From positions 102,437 through 166,436 of the forward strand of contig PAND01000022.1 in NCBI GenBank assembly GCA_002707525.1: DNA of 64,000 nucleotides, in the 5' to 3' direction. The notes below the pieces were generated by a model. That model was given only the letters and a program-made list of their open reading frames with translations. It did not search any database and was not told the DNA's origin. Of the stretch, positions 1 to 8,589 are shown in pieces; position 1 is the first letter of the stretch, and every line of letters starts with the position of its first letter. A program made the position numbers and the translations under genes. The DNA comes from Flavobacteriales bacterium (GTDB lineage Bacteria > Bacteroidota > Bacteroidia > Flavobacteriales > Schleiferiaceae).

Positions 1-177
1 GGCCAAGACGCTATCGCAGGGAATATAATCGTGCGTCAGCGAGGAACCAAGCATAATGCGGGAGAAAACGTAGGTATTGGAAAAGACCATACGTTATTCG
101 CACTTGTAGACGGCAAGGTTGAGTTCCGCAAGAAAAAAGACAATAGAAGCTATGTAAGCGTTGTTCCAAACGCATAA
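1..177 (+). CDS. rpmA: 50S ribosomal protein L27 (C-terminal part, cut by window edge)
   Basis: The window opens inside this gene; 58 codons and a TAA stop remain. The visible residues ([20 protein letters not shown], then [15 protein letters not shown]) are the conserved body of bacterial L27, a large-subunit protein whose N-terminal tail reaches the peptidyl-transferase centre. The start and the first residues lie outside the window. In most bacteria rplU (L21) precedes it, which cannot be checked here. A strong intrinsic terminator follows directly. Confidence 0.95.
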   Translation, partial: GQDAIAGNIIVRQRGTKHNAGENVGIGKDHTLFALVDGKVEFRKKKDNRSYVSVVPNA

Positions 178-200
178 CATTTCACTCGTTTAGACTCGAA

Positions 201-235
201 AGAGCTGTGCTTTATAAAGTACAGCTCTTTTTTTA
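201..235 (+). terminator. Intrinsic terminator after rpmA
   Basis: AGAGCTGT (201-208) pairs perfectly with ACAGCTCT (221-228). The internal CTTTATAAAG is itself self-complementary and extends the stem. A run of T follows to 234. It ends the rpmA transcript and overlaps the stop codon of the convergent gene ending at 233. Confidence 0.9.
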
Positions 236-1312
236 TCTCCAAACTTGGCGCAAGTAAAGCCCAAATTGAGAAGTAGTCTCGTCCATTGCCCTATACTGAT
301 GCAACTCTGCTCCACTAGAGCCGTCATATTGGGTTTTAGAAAACAGCATGATGCGCATTTGAGGGGTGAAAAATTTACCAATGAATGGCAACCTATGTAA
401 AAAAGCGAAATCCCGCATTCTATCCAGCCAGGGTTCCGCATTCAGTCTTTTTATTTTTTTGGAGTGACCTATAGCCGCACCTAATTTGTCTAATAACTCA
501 TAAAAAGAGGCGTTTTCTGCCACTGCTATAATAGGACCAACTATTCTTTCACGATGCGCTGCAACAGTTATGGATGCAACATCTCTAACATCAACGATTC
601 CTGTAGAACCGTCCGTAGCAATTGGCATCTTACCGTCCTGAAGCCGCGCCCATAATTCTTGCGGAGGTCTTTCTTTGGGACCAATCCCTAAAATTACTCC
701 AGGTCTAATAATCGAAATCGACATACCCTCTGCCTGAGCTTTCCAAACCCGGAGTTCACTTGCAATTTTTCCTATTGCATAATTAGACAAAAAGGCAGCC
801 GAACGATTAGGATGGAAATTAGCTGGACCAATCCATTCCTGCTCCCCAAGAGGTGCTGTACCTCCCATTACTGCAATAGAACTGATATGGGTAAAGTGAT
901 TGATTTTCAATAATTCACCCAATAGGAGCATTTGATCCGTTAGTTGTTCATTAGGTGTATTTGCTGAAGTAGATGGACTAATGTTAATTGCCGCGGCTGC
1001 ATGTATTATCTCCTTTGGGGGCGCAAAATCATGAACGGCACAATAGTCCATAATTACATCAAAAGTGAAATGTCCATCACCTAAGTCACAATCTATCCAA
1101 TGAAGATTGTGAAATAAAGAAAATTGTTTGGAGTCCAAATTCAAAAAATCTTCAGTCATCTCAATTTGACGCATAGAAGAACTTCCTCGTTTTGCACAAA
1201 GAATAGCTCCTGTATGGCCCTCACACTCTAAAAAACCCAATAGTTCTGCAAGTATAAACGAACCTAATTGGCCTGTTGATCCGGTAATAAATAAGGTGTC
1301 TTTTGAATCCAT
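233..1312 (-). CDS. NAD(P)-dependent epimerase/thioester-reductase-like protein (extended SDR)
   Basis: A 359-residue Rossmann-fold protein of the extended short-chain dehydrogenase family, closest in style to NAD-binding-4 (thioester reductase/male-sterility) enzymes. The N-terminus carries the nucleotide-binding pattern G11-x-x-G14-x-x-G17 (TGSTGQLG), and a YxxxK catalytic pair is seen at Y178/K182 (YAIGK). An SSIAVMGG segment supplies the upstream serine. It probably reduces or rearranges an acyl or sugar substrate; the substrate cannot be read from sequence. ATG at 1312 is preferred: the 49 codons that can be read upstream lack family similarity and run into the divergent mrp promoter. 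It is convergent with rpmA, divergent from mrp, and monocistronic. Confidence 0.75.
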   Translation of the reverse strand: MDSKDTLFITGSTGQLGSFILAELLGFLECEGHTGAILCAKRGSSSMRQIEMTEDFLNLDSKQFSLFHNLHWIDCDLGDGHFTFDVIMDYCAVHDFAPPKEIIHAAAAINISPSTSANTPNEQLTDQMLLLGELLKINHFTHISSIAVMGGTAPLGEQEWIGPANFHPNRSAAFLSNYAIGKIASELRVWKAQAEGMSISIIRPGVILGIGPKERPPQELWARLQDGKMPIATDGSTGIVDVRDVASITVAAHRERIVGPIIAVAENASFYELLDKLGAAIGHSKKIKRLNAEPWLDRMRDFAFLHRLPFIGKFFTPQMRIMLFSKTQYDGSSGAELHQYRAMDETTSQFGLYLRQVWR

Positions 1313-1347
1313 TGGCTTTTGTACGCTGTAGTGAAAGTAGTGGTTAT

Positions 1348-1355
1348 TACTTTTG
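1348..1355 (+). promoter_or_regulatory. -7 promoter box for mrp
   Basis: TACTTTTG is a perfect match to the Bacteroidota -7 element TAnnTTTG. It starts 26 nt before the mrp ATG, predicting a leader of about 14 nt. A -33 TTG is not evident; CTG at 1326-1328 is the nearest candidate. Confidence 0.7.
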
Positions 1356-1373
1356 CAGCAGAATTCTTTGAAT

Positions 1374-2504
1374 ATGAAAAAAATAGATATCCAAAAGGCA
1401 CTGGAAAAGGTAAGTACCACCAAAGCAGAAAACATAGTTTCTGCCGGTTTGGTTCGCAATATTCAAGTATTTGGTGATGAGGTAATTGTAGACGCTGAAA
1501 GTATCAGCCCCACCTTGCAGGCAAAGAAGAAGTTAGAGGTAGATATCATGAAAGCTATTCACGAAGAAGTAAACGTGAAAGCAAAAATAGTGGTGAACAT
1601 TACCGTTAGTGAAAAAGCTAAGGAAGAAGCCAGCAATGTAATTAAAGGGGCTCCAATACCTGGCGTTCAAAATATTATTGCAATTGCGTCTGGTAAAGGC
1701 GGCGTTGGTAAAAGTACCGTTACAGCTAATTTAGCTGTAGCCCTAAAGAAAATGGGCTTTAAAGTAGGACTAATAGATGCAGATATTTATGGTCCCTCAA
1801 TACCCTTAATGTTTGATGTGCAACATGCAAAACCCATCACCGTGCATGCAGATGGAAAAAATAAGATGGGACCTGTGGACGGATACGGCATTAAGGTGAT
1901 GTCAATAGGCTTTTTTGCAAATATGGACCAAGCAGTTGTTTGGCGTGGAGCTATGGCAACAAAGGCCTTAACCCAAATGATACACGATACGCACTGGGGA
2001 GAATTAGACTTTTTATTGATTGACTTACCCCCTGGAACGGGTGATATTCACTTAAGTATGGTTCAAAATGTTCCAGTTACAGGTTCCGTAGTCGTAAGTA
2101 CACCTCAGAAAGTTGCCTTAGCTGATTGCCGTAAAGGAGTGGCCATGTTCCAAATGGAACAAATTAATGTTCCTGTGCTGGGTATTTTAGAAAACATGAG
2201 TTACTTCACCCCTGACGAATTGCCGGAAATGAAATATCATTTATTTGGCAAAGAAGGAGCACGAAATTTAGCTAAATCGCTACAAGTTCCCTTTTTAGGT
2301 GAATTACCGTTAATTCAAAGTATCAGAGAAGCGAGTGATGTAGGCAGGCCTGCAGCTCTTCAAGAGGGAACAAATATTCCGTTGGCTTTTGAAGAAATCG
2401 CTCGTAATATTGTAGGTGAGGTTGCAAAGCGCAATAAAAACTTACCGCCAACAGAGATTGTCCGCATAACTACTATGGCTGGATGTTCTCCAAAAAAAAA
2501 TTAA
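1374..2504 (+). CDS. Mrp/NBP35-family iron-sulfur cluster carrier P-loop ATPase
   Basis: A 376-residue protein with an N-terminal MIP18/DUF59-type domain (about residues 5-85) followed by a ParA/MinD-like ATPase. The deviant Walker A GKGGVGKS lies at about 108-115, DADIYGPS follows, and IDLPPGTGD is the Walker B region. The family (Mrp/ApbC) binds and transfers Fe-S clusters to apoproteins. The CxxC cluster-bridging pair of many Mrp proteins is not visible in the expected region (ENMSYFTPDELPEMK). The ATG at 1374 is chosen because the upstream TTG at 1353 sits inside the -7 box. The stop abuts the following NifU-domain gene in the same frame, so the two are co-transcribed. Confidence 0.93.
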   Translation: MKKIDIQKALEKVSTTKAENIVSAGLVRNIQVFGDEVIVDAESISPTLQAKKKLEVDIMKAIHEEVNVKAKIVVNITVSEKAKEEASNVIKGAPIPGVQNIIAIASGKGGVGKSTVTANLAVALKKMGFKVGLIDADIYGPSIPLMFDVQHAKPITVHADGKNKMGPVDGYGIKVMSIGFFANMDQAVVWRGAMATKALTQMIHDTHWGELDFLLIDLPPGTGDIHLSMVQNVPVTGSVVVSTPQKVALADCRKGVAMFQMEQINVPVLGILENMSYFTPDELPEMKYHLFGKEGARNLAKSLQVPFLGELPLIQSIREASDVGRPAALQEGTNIPLAFEEIARNIVGEVAKRNKNLPPTEIVRITTMAGCSPKKN

Positions 2505-2738
2505 TTGAATACGCTAACAGAGAAAATTGAGAGAGCCTTAGACGAAGTTCGTCCATTTCTTGCCAATGACGGCGGCGATGTAAGTCTTGTAAATATTGTT
2601 GGAACAACAGTGGAAGTTCAATTTCACGGGGCCTGCGTAGGCTGTAAGGTGAGTGACTTTACTCTTAAAGGCGGAATTGAGTCTACTATAAAAAAATATG
2701 CGCCTGAAATAGAGCGCGTCATTGCCATTGAGGCGTAA
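2505..2738 (+). CDS. NifU C-terminal-domain Fe-S scaffold protein
   Basis: This 77-residue protein consists of a single NifU C-terminal (Nfu-like) domain. It has the diagnostic RPFLANDGGDV segment and the cluster-binding CxxC at C44/C47 (ACVGCKVSD). Such proteins bind a [4Fe-4S] cluster between two subunits and deliver it to targets. The start is inferred as TTG immediately after the TAA stop of mrp, because no ATG precedes the conserved domain and later starts would delete it. It is in the same reading frame as mrp, separated only by the stop codon. Pairing with an Mrp carrier fits a joint role in Fe-S maturation. Confidence 0.9.
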   Translation: MNTLTEKIERALDEVRPFLANDGGDVSLVNIVGTTVEVQFHGACVGCKVSDFTLKGGIESTIKKYAPEIERVIAIEA

Positions 2739-2750
2739 ACCGTAACAATC

Positions 2751-4022
2751 ATGCTGCAAATTCAGCGAATCAGACAAGAGCCCGAAACCATCATAAACGG
2801 TCTAAAAAAGAGAGGTGTTGATGCTTCTCAAACGGTTCATGATTTACTTGAAATAGACGGACAGCGTCGTGCCATTCGCCACAAAATGGAGGAAAAGCAA
2901 GCACGAAGCAATGCTCTTGCTAAAGAAATTGGAACATTATTCAAATCCGGTAAGGGTGCTGAAGCCAATAGCTTAAAAAATGAAACAGGGTTGCTGAAAC
3001 AGGATATTAAGGATCTGAGTGAGGAGCTACATACTCTTGAAGAAAAAGAACATACACTATTATTAACCCTACCGAACGTACCTCATCCAAGTGTCAAGGC
3101 CGGAAAAGATGAGACGGATAACGAAGAGGTGAGTCGAAGCGGAGATATTCCGAGTTTGCATGAAGATGCAAAACCACATTGGGACTTAGCATCCGACTAC
3201 AACTTAATAGACTTTGAATTAGGAGTGAAAATTAGTGGTGCTGGATTCCCTGTTTACGTAAATCATGGTGCGCGTCTCCAGCGCGCTATGATCAATTTCT
3301 TTCTTGATGAAAACAGAGGCGCAGGATATACGGAATACCAACCGCCTCATTTTGTTAATGCAGCCTCTGGATATGGTACAGGTCAACTTCCCGATAAAGA
3401 GGGCCAGATGTATGAAATGCCGTTGGACGGGCTATATGCAATACCAACTGCAGAAGTGCCAATCACCAATATTTTTAGAGACGAAATTGTAAATGCCGCT
3501 GATTTCCCCATAAAAAGTACTGGTTATACACCCTGTTTTAGACGTGAAGCAGGTTCTTATGGGAAAGATGTTCGTGGACTAAACCGTTTGCACCAATTTG
3601 ATAAAGTTGAAATTGTAAGCATCACTGATCCTTCCAATTCTTATGCTCTTCTAGATGAGATGGTGGCCCATATTGCAGGGTTGTTAGACAAATTGGAATT
3701 GCCCTATAGGGTGCTTCGATTGTGCGGTGGAGATGCAGGGTTTACATCTGCATTAACATACGATTTCGAAGTATACAGTGCTGCCCAGCAACGTTGGTTA
3801 GAGGTAAGTTCTGTTTCCAATTTTGAAACATTTCAATCTAATCGTCTCAAATTGAGGTACCGCGATGAAAACGGTAAAACACAATTGTGTCATACTTTAA
3901 ACGGTTCGGCCATGGCCCTGCCGCGTGTTTTAGCCGCATTGCTAGAAAATCATCAAACTCCACATGGAATTAAAATTCCTAAAGCATTAGCTGAATACAC
4001 AGGATTTGATATCATTAAATAA
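2751..4022 (+). CDS. serS: Seryl-tRNA synthetase
   Basis: The 423-residue length is typical for bacterial SerRS. The N-terminal 110 residues form the tRNA-binding helical coiled coil, rich in K, E and L. The class II catalytic core follows, with motif 2 (FRREAGSYGKDVRGLNR) and motif 3 (NGSAMALPRVLAALLEN). The enzyme charges tRNA-Ser, and selenocysteine tRNA where present. It starts 12 nt after the NifU gene, and its TAA stop overlaps the next ATG by 1 nt (TAATG), so it is read together with the downstream lipoprotein gene. Nothing unusual was seen. Confidence 0.97.
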   Translation: MLQIQRIRQEPETIINGLKKRGVDASQTVHDLLEIDGQRRAIRHKMEEKQARSNALAKEIGTLFKSGKGAEANSLKNETGLLKQDIKDLSEELHTLEEKEHTLLLTLPNVPHPSVKAGKDETDNEEVSRSGDIPSLHEDAKPHWDLASDYNLIDFELGVKISGAGFPVYVNHGARLQRAMINFFLDENRGAGYTEYQPPHFVNAASGYGTGQLPDKEGQMYEMPLDGLYAIPTAEVPITNIFRDEIVNAADFPIKSTGYTPCFRREAGSYGKDVRGLNRLHQFDKVEIVSITDPSNSYALLDEMVAHIAGLLDKLELPYRVLRLCGGDAGFTSALTYDFEVYSAAQQRWLEVSSVSNFETFQSNRLKLRYRDENGKTQLCHTLNGSAMALPRVLAALLENHQTPHGIKIPKALAEYTGFDIIK

Positions 4023-4588
4023 TGAGAAGATGTAGCCTACTAATTCTTGTAATATGGGTTGTTACCGGGTGCACCCAACCTGAACCTTGGCGTGTAAAAA
4101 TGACGGGGATGCTTGATTCTATGGTCGTGCTCAGTAACAGTCACGAACAAGTAATTCAAAGCGTGGATAGCACTAAAGTTCAAGAAGCTTATTTAGAGTT
4201 GGGAGAACTTCAAGTATTCTTTATTGCCAGTGTAGATGAGATGATGGAGATTGGCGTTCCCAAAAACATGTTCACAGGACCTCTCTATGAGATGGAGAAT
4301 TGTGTTAAATATTATGGCCGCGTAATCGGTAGCTATACCACGGAATTGACCCCAGATTACAACTCCATACAGCTTAGCACATTACTTTCAGAAGTTGAAT
4401 CAAATGCGCTTGATAGTTCACTTGCAGTGAAGTATTTTAATGATGAAGCCTTTGCATTGAGAGATGCCAACCAAAGAATCAATAAGAGCTATGGCGCATG
4501 TTTTGAATGCTTGAGAGAGCATGACGTGTTACTTGCCAAATTAGACTCGCTCAAGAACTTTATCTTAGCGACAAATGCACCTAATTAA
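4022..4588 (+). CDS. Hypothetical lipoprotein
   Basis: A 188-residue protein with a short lipoprotein signal peptide (MRRCSLLILVIWVVTGC; lipobox VTGC, lipidated cysteine at 17), so it is expected in an outer or inner membrane facing the periplasm. The mature part is mostly helical and acidic, with a Cys pair near the C-terminus (GACFECLREHD) that could be redox-active or bind a metal. I do not recognise a family. It overlaps serS by 1 nt and the following TPR gene by 14 nt, so translation is probably coupled along the run. Confidence 0.75.
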   Translation: MRRCSLLILVIWVVTGCTQPEPWRVKMTGMLDSMVVLSNSHEQVIQSVDSTKVQEAYLELGELQVFFIASVDEMMEIGVPKNMFTGPLYEMENCVKYYGRVIGSYTTELTPDYNSIQLSTLLSEVESNALDSSLAVKYFNDEAFALRDANQRINKSYGACFECLREHDVLLAKLDSLKNFILATNAPN

Positions 4589-6350
4589 ATTTCTTTTAGT
4601 TCTTCTTCCCTTCGCGAGTTTTGCCCAAAAAGCAAATACAAAAAGTTCCATTAGCGATTGTGATACACTGCTTATTAACGGTGAGTACAAGGCTGCCCTA
4701 GAATGTCTTGAACCAATCTATAATAAGAACCCTTCAGGACCTGCTTACGAAAAACTACTTGATACTCAGCTCTTATTAGAAGACAGCCTCGCAGCGCTCA
4801 GGTTAGTTCGTAAACAAAACAAAAGGTTTGGTGCATCCAGGCCTCAATATACCGTTGACCATTGGGTACTGAGTCATTCTCTAAATAAACGGGGGCCAAA
4901 ATGGGAAGAAATAGAACTAGAGGTAATTAAAAACCCGTTTACCTCAAGAACTGTAGTTAGAGTATTAGAAAAATATGGATTATTGCAGGAGGCAGTCAAT
5001 ATTTTCGAACTTGCCGAAAGTAAACAACCAAAGCTAAGATCCGCCTTTGAGCGGGCACAACTATATGCACAGCTGGGTCAAATAGATAAACAATACACAG
5101 CATACTTAGAAGCAATTCAGCAAAATCGCGGTTACCTCGCAAACATTAAGTTACGCATTACTCAGAATATTAATGATGACGAGCGCGGCTTGCATGCAGA
5201 AGCAGCAAAAAAAGCGTTATTGACTAAAATCAAGGAAGGAGGAAATGTTTCTGTTTTTGAGAACCTACTCCTTTTTGTTTATCGAGAAGAAGGTGATTTT
5301 GATAAAGCATTTAGGTGGCTAAAAGCTAAATCTATAAGCAACGATTTCAGAGCTAATGAATTTATTTCCGTGGCGCGCGAAGCCATTGAAAAAAATCAAA
5401 AAGCCACCGCCATTGAAGTCTATGACTTCATGATATACAATCGTCCCAGCATCCTATTGGGTAATTGGCTTAATGAAGTATTGATAGATCAACTCACATT
5501 GTTAAGCTCAATGCAATTAGAATCGGCCCAGCAATTGATTCAAAATTTTAAACATCAAGAATGTGGACCCTGCTTTGGTTGGGAATTAGCTCGAGAGGAA
5601 TTTGTCATTAAGTCAAAGGAAGTTGATAGCGCATCCGCCTTTGAATACGGGGAGACTATGGAGGGTCTTAGGTCCATTTATGCAGAGAATCTTTGGCACG
5701 GATTAACGTATAAGAGTTTCGCAGAAATTTTGCAATTAACAGGAGACTTTGATAGAGCGCTGATTGAGTACGCCCGGGCAGAAACGCTATTAGGAGATTC
5801 CAAAGAGGGGGATGAGTCTAGATTAGCACGTGCAATGTGTGCCTTTTATGGTGGAGACATTGATTGGGCAAAAACACAATTGGAAGTGTTACTGCAATCT
5901 ACAAGCAAAGCAATAGCCAATGATGCTTTAGAAAATGCATTATTGATTGCTGCCAATACGGTTGAAGACACCCTGTTCGAAGGCCTTCAAATACTGCGTG
6001 TTCCTATGCTTTTAGAGATAATGAACAAGAATGAAGAAGCCCTCAAAGCCTACGAAGAAGCGGGGCGAATCCTTTTGGCCAATGAGGTTTATGACGATCT
6101 CCTCTATAAGATGGGGAAAGTTCAGTTAAAATTAGGTAAATATGATGCTGCAGCCAGTACCTTTTTGGTTTTACAAGGCGCCGCTGGGGAGGGAATGTGG
6201 AAAGAAGAAAGTTATTTTTATTATGCTAAAAGTCTATATGACTCAAAGGATATAAAAGCCCAGCTAGCCACTGAACAATATCTGTTAAAGTATCCTTCAG
6301 GGTTTTACAATGAGCAGGCCCGGTTAATGTACCGTACCTTTGATCTATGA
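4575..6350 (+). CDS. Secreted TPR-repeat protein
   Basis: A 591-residue protein with an N-terminal signal peptide (MHLIKFLLVLLPFASFAQ, cleavage probably after FAQ). The mature part consists of helical repeats with TPR-like spacing throughout, for example GEYKAALECLEPIYNKNP, then GDFDRALIEYARAE and NEEALKAYEEAGRILL near the C-terminus. TPR arrays serve as protein-interaction scaffolds; the partner is unknown. It overlaps both neighbours (14 nt upstream, ATGA downstream), which marks a tightly coupled operon with the preceding lipoprotein. A periplasmic location is inferred from the signal peptide. Confidence 0.8.
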   Translation: MHLIKFLLVLLPFASFAQKANTKSSISDCDTLLINGEYKAALECLEPIYNKNPSGPAYEKLLDTQLLLEDSLAALRLVRKQNKRFGASRPQYTVDHWVLSHSLNKRGPKWEEIELEVIKNPFTSRTVVRVLEKYGLLQEAVNIFELAESKQPKLRSAFERAQLYAQLGQIDKQYTAYLEAIQQNRGYLANIKLRITQNINDDERGLHAEAAKKALLTKIKEGGNVSVFENLLLFVYREEGDFDKAFRWLKAKSISNDFRANEFISVAREAIEKNQKATAIEVYDFMIYNRPSILLGNWLNEVLIDQLTLLSSMQLESAQQLIQNFKHQECGPCFGWELAREEFVIKSKEVDSASAFEYGETMEGLRSIYAENLWHGLTYKSFAEILQLTGDFDRALIEYARAETLLGDSKEGDESRLARAMCAFYGGDIDWAKTQLEVLLQSTSKAIANDALENALLIAANTVEDTLFEGLQILRVPMLLEIMNKNEEALKAYEEAGRILLANEVYDDLLYKMGKVQLKLGKYDAAASTFLVLQGAAGEGMWKEESYFYYAKSLYDSKDIKAQLATEQYLLKYPSGFYNEQARLMYRTFDL

Positions 6351-6667
6351 GCGAACACATTTATAATGTTACCGTAGTGGTAAACCCGGTGATAGAAGAA
6401 CGTTGGCTAAAATGGATGAGGAAGGAGCACATACCGAATGTTATGGAAACCGGCTTGTTTTTATCTTTTGTTTTTACACAAGTTTTCCCCGAACAAGAAC
6501 AAGATCATCCAAGTTACAGTATTCAGTACCGTGCAGCCGATCTTGAAAGTATTAAGCTCTATATGCAGATGTACGCAGACGGCCTCAGAGAACAAAGCAG
6601 CAAAGCCTGGGGAGAACATGCCCTGGCTTTTAGAACAGTGCTTGAAGTATTGGACGAAAACGAATGA
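6347..6667 (+). CDS. DUF4286 family protein
   Basis: A 106-residue soluble protein with the features of DUF4286: an N-terminal YNVTVVVNP strand, EERWLKWMRKEHIPNVM, and a ferredoxin-like alpha/beta pattern ending in FRTVLEVLDE. The function of the family is not established, and dimeric alpha-beta barrel folds of this size are common in small-molecule binding. The start overlaps the TPR gene stop as ATGA and the stop overlaps the protease start as ATGA, so it is translationally coupled on both sides. Confidence 0.8.
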   Translation: MSEHIYNVTVVVNPVIEERWLKWMRKEHIPNVMETGLFLSFVFTQVFPEQEQDHPSYSIQYRAADLESIKLYMQMYADGLREQSSKAWGEHALAFRTVLEVLDENE

Positions 6668-7893
6668 AACCCAACCATATTTTTACCCTATCCAATGGAA
6701 TACAAGGTTCTTTTCAGTACAAAAAGACACCCGTTGCCCATGTGGCTGTGGCAATCAAAGCAGGTTCTCGAGACGAACTTGAGCACCAACAGGGCCTGGC
6801 TCATTTTATAGAGCATAATCTTTTCAAAGGCACAACTAACAGGAAAGCTTACCATATTCTCAGTCGACTGGACGACGTAGGAGGCGAACTAAATGCCTAC
6901 ACAACTAAAGAAGAGACCATTATTCATGCAAGCTTTTTAAAAGGTGACTTGAGAAGAGCGATGGATTTACTGAGTGATGTTCTAATCGCAAGTACATTTC
7001 CTGTAAAAGAGCTTATCAAAGAAAAAGACGTTATAAAGGACGAAATATTCAGTTATAAAGACGCGCCGTCCGAACGGATTTTCGATGATTTTGAAGATTT
7101 GATTTTTAACGGTAATTCTCTTGGAAGAAATATACTGGGCACACCGGAAAGTGTGGATCGTTTAACACGGGAAGACATTATAGAATTTAGGTCTCGCACC
7201 TATACTGCAAGTCGAATCAAGATTGCCGTTGTTGGACCCTTTGGATTGGATAGAGTAGAATCTATGGCTGAGGAATTTTTTGGGTATTGGTCACCTGAGG
7301 TTAGTACGTGGAAGGCAACTGAAAAAATCAGTAACCTAGGACAACGAATTGAGAGTCCTGAAGCCCAATTTCAAGATCATTTTATGACGGGGTGGCGAAT
7401 CCCAGGAATTCATTCTGAAGATCGCAGAGCGCTTTTATTATTGAACAATGTGCTCGGTGGACCTGCTATGAATAGCAGATTAGGCCTTAATATTCGTGAA
7501 AAACACGGTATTGCATATAATATTGAAAGCTACATGAATCTTTACAGCGATACTGGGTTACTTGGAATTTATCTAGGGTGTGATCCTAACCAAACGAAGA
7601 GAGCTGAGCAGCTAGTGCATAAGGAAGTGCAGAAATTTCAACATCAGCCGCTTGGTGTATTGCAATTGAGCAAAGCTAAAAATCAATTTATAGGTCAAAT
7701 GGCTTTAGCGGAAGACAACGGCTTGAACAGCGCCATTGGGGCAGCTAGAGCACTCATGCATTTTGGTAAGGTAAGTACTTTTGATTTTGTTGCAGAACAA
7801 ATAACAAAATTAACCTACAGCGACCTACAACGAGTAGCCAATGATTATCTCAAAAAAGAGGATGCATTTACGCTTATCTACACCAAAGCATAG
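6664..7893 (+). CDS. M16 family zinc metallopeptidase
   Basis: A 409-residue insulinase/mitochondrial-processing-peptidase-like protein. The inverted zinc motif HxxEH is intact (H47-F-I-E50-H51) and the distal glutamate ligand lies 76 residues on (E127 in KDVIKDEI). These are the hallmarks of an active M16 N-terminal domain. The second, inactive half follows, with the usual R/Y-type segment near GGPAMNSRLGLNIREKHGIAY. No signal peptide is seen, so a cytoplasmic peptidase is inferred. It is coupled to the DUF4286 gene by ATGA and lies 2 nt before the methyltransferase gene. Confidence 0.92.
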   Translation: MKPNHIFTLSNGIQGSFQYKKTPVAHVAVAIKAGSRDELEHQQGLAHFIEHNLFKGTTNRKAYHILSRLDDVGGELNAYTTKEETIIHASFLKGDLRRAMDLLSDVLIASTFPVKELIKEKDVIKDEIFSYKDAPSERIFDDFEDLIFNGNSLGRNILGTPESVDRLTREDIIEFRSRTYTASRIKIAVVGPFGLDRVESMAEEFFGYWSPEVSTWKATEKISNLGQRIESPEAQFQDHFMTGWRIPGIHSEDRRALLLLNNVLGGPAMNSRLGLNIREKHGIAYNIESYMNLYSDTGLLGIYLGCDPNQTKRAEQLVHKEVQKFQHQPLGVLQLSKAKNQFIGQMALAEDNGLNSAIGAARALMHFGKVSTFDFVAEQITKLTYSDLQRVANDYLKKEDAFTLIYTKA

Positions 7894-7895
7894 GA

Positions 7896-8537
7896 ATGGA
7901 GTTTATTAGTGACGAAATACAGAAATACATAAGTGACCATACCACTAAAGCACCTGAATATTTAAACGAATTGGAGCGTGAAACTTGGCTAAAAGTCATA
8001 ATGCCGCGAATGCTTAGCGGGCATGTTCAAGGCCAACTTTTAAAGCTTTTCACCTTAATGAAAAGACCAAAATATATCTTAGAAGTAGGTACTTTCACAG
8101 GCTATGCCTCACACTACTTAGTAGAGGGTCTAAAGGAACAAGGTGAATTCCATGCAATTGAAATTAATGAGGAATTAGAATCCACCATTCTAAAATATTG
8201 GAAACAACATCCAAAATTCGCCCAAATGAATCTTCATATTGGACCTGCAGAAAAGAAACTAAAAGAGGTACAAAGGCCTTGGGATTTCATTTTTCTGGAT
8301 GCCGATAAGAAAGGGCTCTTAGAGTATTACGAAACCCTTATCCCGCTCATGCCAACCGGAGGAATAATGCTTATAGACAATATATTATGGTCAGGTAAAG
8401 TAGTAGAGGAATTGGCATCAAAGGACAAAGACACTAAGAGCATTATGTCTTTAAACAAGCACATCGCTCGAGATACAAGAGTAGAACAAGTGATTTTAAG
8501 TGTTCGTGATGGAATAATGATGGTATCCAAGCTTTAA
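7896..8537 (+). CDS. SAM-dependent O-methyltransferase (catechol/caffeoyl-CoA type)
   Basis: A 213-residue class I methyltransferase of the O-methyltransferase family 3 type. The SAM-binding loop is ILEVGTFTGYAS, followed by the acidic FHAIEINEELE, the FLDADKKGLLEYYE motif and LIDNILWSGKV, all typical of metal-dependent catechol-type methyltransferases. The substrate is unknown; homologues act on small phenolics or, in some cases, tRNA hydroxyuridine. It ends the operon that begins at serS, and the next gene lies 52 nt downstream behind its own leader. Confidence 0.88.
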   Translation: MEFISDEIQKYISDHTTKAPEYLNELERETWLKVIMPRMLSGHVQGQLLKLFTLMKRPKYILEVGTFTGYASHYLVEGLKEQGEFHAIEINEELESTILKYWKQHPKFAQMNLHIGPAEKKLKEVQRPWDFIFLDADKKGLLEYYETLIPLMPTGGIMLIDNILWSGKVVEELASKDKDTKSIMSLNKHIARDTRVEQVILSVRDGIMMVSKL

Positions 8538-8589
8538 ATTTCAAGGATGTTGCTTATCTTAGAAGTTCAATTTAACAAAATACTTATTT

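Noticed and set aside
190..441. Reading frames opposite the SDR gene and many similar ones opposite porX, aroA, susC and the phosphorylase.
   Set aside because: They overlap well-supported genes entirely, lack motifs or starts with promoter boxes, and show the composition expected of antisense frames.
1353..1376. TTG codon at 1353 as the mrp start (likewise 12253 for purK and 21997 for proline dehydrogenase).
   Set aside because: Each TTG is the end of a TAnnTTTG promoter box, so it would lie upstream of the transcript; the ATG 21 nt on fits the protein families.
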